Assembly (NCBI GenBank): GCA_027924585.1
Contig: BSBM01000151.1
Location: 12,732,001 to 12,796,000 of the forward strand
Direction of reading: 5' to 3'
Source of the DNA: Larix kaempferi
Lineage: Eukaryota; Streptophyta; Pinopsida; Pinales; Pinaceae
Length of the DNA stretch: 64,000 bases
Within the stretch, counting starts at the first letter, position 1. Each line of letters opens with the position of its first letter. The translations under genes and the position numbers were made by a program. Below the pieces are notes generated by a model. The model made no database searches. It was given only the letters and a program-made list of their open reading frames with translations, and was not told where the DNA came from. This document shows positions 58,601 through 64,000 of this stretch, in pieces.

Positions 58601-59180
58601 CTGAATTGTTACAGGAGTTAGAACTAATTGTGAAACAGGTACAAGGAAATTTAAAAGCTTCCCAAGATAGGAAAAAGAGTCAAGCAGATCTAAAAAGGAC
58701 TCATAAAGAGTTCCAGGTTGGTGAACATGTGTTCCTCAAGGTAAGACCGAAAAGGAGTTCATTGAAATTGGGAAGCCGTGCCAAGTTGGCACTTAGGTAT
58801 TGTGGTCCTTTCGAAATATTGTCTAAGGTTGGACCAGTGGCATACCAACTGGCTTTGCCACCAAATTTAAAAATACATAATGTTTTTCATATATAGTTTT
58901 TAAAGAAGTATGTACATGATGCTACTCATGTTGTAAACTAGAATGATGTACAGGTGGGACAACACGGAGATTTTTAGGTGGAACCGGACAGTATCCTCGA
59001 AATGAGGGAAACTTTGCTCCGGAATCACACCATTGGGCAAGTGAAGGTGCAATGGAAACACCTTAGCCTGGAAGAGGCAACCTGGGAGTTGGAGAGTAGT
59101 ATGCAGGCAACATACCCAACTCTATTTCAGGAACACTCAGAGAGTGATTGGCCAACATCGAGGACGATGTTGAGACTTAA
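58601..59180 (+). pseudogene. Gypsy integrase C-terminus and chromodomain-like tail
   Basis: The C-terminal integrase domain reads GEHVFLKVRPKRSSLKLG, RYCGPFEILSKVGPVAYQL and KIHNVFHI, followed by three stops. The tail, SILEMRETLLRNHTIG and VKVQWKHLSLEEATWELE, is a degenerate chromodomain of the Tekay/Del type, which in active elements steers insertion towards particular chromatin. The frame ends at the polypurine tract just before the 3' LTR. Confidence 0.82.
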
Positions 59181-59191
59181 GGGGGGGTGTA

Positions 59192-62100
59192 TGTCACCTA
59201 CCCAATTTCTGAAATTATTATTTTATTGGAAAAATACTTTATGTTAAATTTTAATTACGAAGTTTTGTAATTATGACCAAGTTTGGTCAAGGATAAATGT
59301 AATTACTGAATTATTATTGTTTAATAAATTAAAGTAGGAGACAAACACCCAAGGGAACTATTAAATGAGTGTTCACCGACCCACTAGGAGGAATGGAAGC
59401 TGTTAGAAGGTATGGGACAGATGGCAGCAATTGCACTTCACCACTAGCTGTTGGTTATGGGACAACTACCCCTACAAATGTGGCATTATCCCCCAGGTGG
59501 AGGGAGTGAGCAGGCAGCTCATTTAATGACCAGTTAACAACTGAAAGGCCTAGGCAGCCTACATAAGGCAAATTCGAATTGAGCAGGCAACTCTTACACA
59601 ATATTTTCTGCAGAAATATTCCTCATGTGCATCAGGTGATCACTGAGAGATTCGAATAGGGAGGCTAGGTGAGAGTGCAACTGTAAGTCTGCAAATTATT
59701 ATGAGAAGGAGAACCAAAGGTGATGGTGCGGGTCCCTTTGACTGCTAAGTCTTTAAGACTGGATAACTAAAGCTATTGCAAGTTGAGGTCCTAAGCTTCT
59801 AAGTTTCTTCCTCCTGGTGGTTCAGTGAACAGGCTCGGGGGTCCTAAGGCAAGTACTTGGCTGTCTTCAGGAATTGGTTGGGTGGAACAGGCTCCTTGGG
59901 CTGTTTGTTTCCTTACAGATTAACCAGGTTTTGTTGTTTCTTATTTTGTTTACAGTTTAATATTTCTGTTTAGTAAAATTTTAAAACTCTGTTTTGTAAA
60001 GAATTTATTTTCTGATTTATGTTGAAGTTTGAATGATAAAGCTTGTTAAAGATCTGATTAGAAAATCAACTCTATAATTTTTCACATGCTGTTATTTGCA
60101 TCGTACTCTAGTATAGAGAAACAAATTAATGATAGATGAGAGATAGGCAGATTGCCATTGATTGGACAAATAATTATAGTAAGTGCTATGTTTACAATTA
60201 TGTCCTATATCAAAACATAGTAAAATTCCATTGTATAGTATCGACAGTAATATAGGATTCTCTTATTATTTCATGAAAGAAAAATATAGTCTAACTTTTG
60301 TATAGTCATCTATTTTCTCTTATCTCTATTCATTTAAAATTGCAAACAAATGCAATTAAAAATCATACATGTCATGTTTTTCCAAGTAATAGTATTTCCA
60401 AGGATTTTAACAGCTGCAAGAATTAATCAATATATAGTTATCTTATCTTTATACATATTTTATTCCTTCACTAAATTTTTCCTGTTTTGATTTCAATTAC
60501 CGATTTATCTTTTGCAAAAAAGTATCAAACCTTAAGAATTTCCAAACCCTAACTAGCATTCGAGACTACTACATTACAGTAAACTTCACTTAGTAGAATG
60601 CATTTTCTGTATCTTTACTTAACGACAGGTTATAACTCTAGTAAGAAAACCTGGACAGTTATTGGAAACATTCACATTTTACAAGTGAGGAACCAGTTCT
60701 TGGTTTCGAATACTTCTGTTTACACAAAGTATTTAAACATCAATATTTTTCAAATAGCCGAAAGTAAAAGTTGGACAAACCCTAGCACAGGCCTGATGGC
60801 ATTTGAAAGTCTCAGGTAAGGTATCCTTTGTAAATGAAAACTAGAATATGGAGGCAAAACCTTCACACAAACTTTTAATAGTAAAAACTACTTCAGCAAT
60901 TTTCCAATCATGATTATCAAACAATGAAGACGATGTACAGGCATATAAGTATGCAAGATTTAAACTCTCGGCCAACATTCGAATGCTAAAACATTAACAC
61001 TTTTCATTATAAAAACATTATTTTTTTTAAAGAAAAGACCACAGTCCATCTATTCGTTTACAGAAACGATTTCACCATCATAACAATTGTCATAAAAAAC
61101 ACTTTGCTTTTATATCTTCATCGACAAATGGGAATCTCAATATTACACAGTAAATCTGGTAGTTTCAAACTACTGTAACAATCAAATGACGAGGGTTTAC
61201 CCCTTAGAGTTTAGAATACCAAAAACGAGTTACATTTCCACTAAACTTTTACCGTAGACACTACATCAAAAGTACTATCCAGCATGATAGTAGAGCTAGG
61301 AACATAGTATTACTGTCCACAAAGTTCTTGGACAAAAACCGTGTCAAAATCCAAATACCCATAACTGTGTCAAACACCATTCATGGACCTCAACTGACAA
61401 GATGACCAACGAGGTAAGGAAACCACCGAAGCTTACCTGTGGACACGCAAGACTCCTCCATTATCTCCAAGAGAATGGTTCTCTGACAAAGGCTAACCTA
61501 CCACAAAGACAACACATTGGTTAAACAATATTTCCACTTTATGTATGAAGGCTTGTAAAACAAAGAGATGGGTAGGAAAGATTCTTACCTTCGTATCAAG
61601 GAGACTTTCCTGTAGACAAGATTGACGAAGCCAACGTCCAGCTCAGAAAAAATGATATTTCCAGTTCTGAGAAACAACAACGATTACCATGTACCGAGGT
61701 TCGAAACCAGTTCCATCGCTCAATAAAGACCTTAGATAAACATCTCTCAAACTCATACAGTGAAATAAGTTGCAGTCTCAACCCTTCAACAAATAAACCA
61801 CTGCGACTTTTCACTACCTTAGCTCGGCTTCTTAAAAACAGGACTGTCACTTACAGGTTGAATGCACAGAGGTCACAGGTTCGAACTCGGAGAACCTACC
61901 ACTAACAAACCCTAAAACTCTTCGGCCTATCGGCCTCTCTCCCAAACCATTACCTAGCAAAATGAATGCCGAGAAACACGTTCAAAGTTGTTGTAGTATG
62001 CAAATAGGGTTATTTCATTACAATCTCAAGGTTTCACAAATCAACGGTGGAGATCATTGCCAACCGGGCATATTGGAAAATGGACAACCACCACATTTAT

Positions 62101-63380
62101 TACTCTATTAATTGTTACAACCATGAAGTGCCAAATCAACAGTGCAATGGGTAAGGATAGTTACAGGTAAGACTCGTATCACTTGTTTTAGCAAACTCCT
62201 TCACATAATCTTAGACACGGTAGCATTACACTCGTGTTTCCACTAATTACTACTATCAGGAGACATCAATGCCAAGACCAGGACCGACGTCGTGACACAA
62301 ACCCTTCTGTACTCAATACTCATTACGATGGTAACACCCGCCATGTCAAAATCTCGACGTTAAATGCATTACATATCATTCCATTGTTTTAATAATATCA
62401 AAGGTATGTTGAATGAATTTGTTCGTATAGGTTGACTATGGGATATATTCCATAAATCTTCATAGTTTGCACCATTGACTAATTCATATAGTTCTCAAAT
62501 GAGTGATACCTAGAATACATAATTGACATGTTAATCCAATTAGTATTCTATAGTTAGGATTTTTTTTATATGGTTTTACATAGTTTAAATTGTTACTAAA
62601 CTTCAAGTAGAATTGAATTAAAAGTCTAAATGAATCATAACATTTCATGTGGTATCTTTGTATAGTTTCAAAGCCTACACACAGTCAAGTATCCATAGAT
62701 CGATGCATATTACATTAATGGTCGAAATAGATAGTAGAAGTATCATCATAATACTTAGTTTTTGTATTCTAGCCTATATCATAACAAGCCATAGACAAAA
62801 GCATTTTGTTGACATATTCATTCTGAAAGAAGTATCGATTGAAATTATGCCAATGTTGTAAGATGAATACATGTTCAAAACATCATATTTAGAACAGATA
62901 AGAGATCCATACCTACAGCAAGGAGTTACATAGATTTCTTTAAAAACATTGACGACTATTGAAATTTTTAAATACTCTTAACACATGTTCTGTCGCTTTT
63001 GCTCTTACCTGTGAATATGTGCATGAAGGACGGGTACAAATGCTTTAGCTAACATAGCTAAGTAAGCCTTGGGGCACCTCGAGGGACCCCTTTCATCATC
63101 AATAAGAAACAAGTTGTTAGTACCGTCTCAAAAGAATTCTATCTTAAAGAGATATTACAAATGAAAATAATTTAGCATCTTAATCGTTATAGAAGTATGA
63201 TGTGTCACTATCTTAAAATGTCATTTGTTAAAATGACACAATAGTTAAGTTGTTTTCTACATTAATGATCTTGTTATTTAATACTGTTTTAATAAGCATT
63301 GATTACTTCCACATTTGCATTTTAATATTAAATATTGTTTTTAAAAGTTTTAAATTTTTATGAAATTATGGGATGTTACA
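59192..63380 (+). repeat. Gypsy 3' LTR (4189 bp)
   Basis: Colinear with the 5' LTR throughout, with scattered substitutions and tiny indels. It starts TGTCACCTACCCAATT and ends GGATGTTACA before the GATAT duplication. Confidence 0.93.
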
Positions 63381-64000
63381 GATATAGAAACAAGGAGCAA
63401 TCCAGTCAAGAAATCATCGAATGCAAATTGGAACTAGGACCAAGCCATCCAAGAAATCACGGAATACATAGCAAAACCATTAATAAATAGCGTTACCAAC
63501 AACGTCCGCAAGGCACCAGTAAACTTTGCCCCATTAACCACAAAAATTACCATTCAAACACTTAATCTATGCAAACAAAACTTCCAGGACAAACCGATTG
63601 AAATTCCTCTATATTTTACGACAGAGCAGCAAACAATGTATAGGAAAAGGGCCACGTTAAATTTCTAAGTTCCATGCTCCTAAAATCTGGAAGGAAACCC
63701 CGTATACATGCAATGTAAATTGGGGGAAAAAAACCACAGTCGAGTAGAAATAAGGAGCAAGCCATTCAGGAAATTACTGAAATTAACCACATAATTTATC
63801 ATCCAAGCATTCGATATCTGCAAGCAAAAATTTCAGGAAAAACCGAAGGCTTGAAGCACATGCGCACAGGTAAAGCCAACCCAATTATGCATTACACACT
63901 TAGTGGTGCTCGCCACCATCGCTGATGAAATGATCCTTGCCAACAACACCATGATCCCCGTCGCAAGTGATATGACCCATAGAAATTGTTCCTCACAACC
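63381..64000. repeat. Local repeat array, right part
   Basis: The array interrupted by the Gypsy element continues: GATATAGAAACAAGGAGCAA at 63381, GAAATTCCTCTATATTTTACG near 63600, CGTATACATGCAATGTAAATT near 63702, AGTAGAAATAAGGAGCAAGCC near 63744. No gene is seen to the window end. Confidence 0.7.

Larger units (their letters stand above)
48518..63380 (+). mobile_element. Ty3/gypsy chromovirus (Tekay/Del-like), 14.9 kb, defective
   Basis: LTRs of about 4.2 kb (TGTCACCTACCC...GGATGTTACA) flank a 6.5-kb interior; target duplications GATAT lie at 48513-48517 and 63381-63385. The primer site TGGTATCAGAGC is at 52703-52714 and a polypurine tract (TTAAGGGGGGG) ends near 59187. Domain order gag, protease, RT, RNase H, integrase, chromodomain is that of chromoviruses; the long LTRs and the C-terminal VKVQWKHLSLEEATWELE fit the Tekay/Del lineage. 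Stops, frameshifts, a mutated protease site and an inserted solo LTR make it non-functional. The first 200 bp of the LTRs differ at about 4% of sites. Confidence 0.94.

Overview
The window is nuclear DNA from a plant, dominated by transposable elements. The exon-intron structure of the one host gene, an intron near 19 kb, the plant Copia and chromovirus Gypsy lineages and the absence of dense genes suggest a seed plant with a very large genome. A gymnosperm such as a conifer is my best guess, but this is inference and the species cannot be read from the sequence.

Host gene: three consecutive coding exons of a plant pepsin-like (A1) aspartic protease lie on the minus strand: exon 1 at 24727-25004, exon 2 at 23198-23327 and exon 3 at 4166-4416. 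Phases match and splice sites are consensus. Intron 1 is 1.4 kb and intron 2 is about 18.8 kb. The remaining exons, including the second catalytic Asp, lie left of the window. Intron 2 holds two complete but coding-defective Ty1/copia elements, both on the gene's own strand: Copia A (6833-12393, target duplication AACCC) and Copia B (16617-21836, TTGCA). It also holds a palindromic MITE-like repeat, two tRNA-derived SINE-like copies, a decayed Copia integrase fragment and several tandem duplications.

Right of the gene, 25.3-28.6 kb has no recognisable gene. Copia C (28636-35616, plus strand, TGGCA) sits beside, and probably inside, a large decayed Helitron of Helentron type on the minus strand (coding remains 35.6-43.4 kb). 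Its order is two OTU-like domains, a Rep/HUH nuclease, a Pif1 helicase, an endonuclease/exonuclease/phosphatase domain and an RPA-like OB-fold segment. This is the most unusual item in the window.

From 43.4 to 48.5 kb there are AT-rich duplicated and triplicated modules. A 14.9-kb Ty3/gypsy chromovirus (48518-63380, GATAT) with 4.2-kb LTRs is inserted in a local repeat array. Its RNase H is split by a 1.6-kb solo LTR (55889-57503). Every element has stops, frameshifts or missing domains, so none looks autonomous.

The three Copia elements share an LTR promoter module and an odd layout: protease and integrase core are missing, RT-RNase H or part of it is kept, and a minisatellite lies between RNase H and the polypurine tract.
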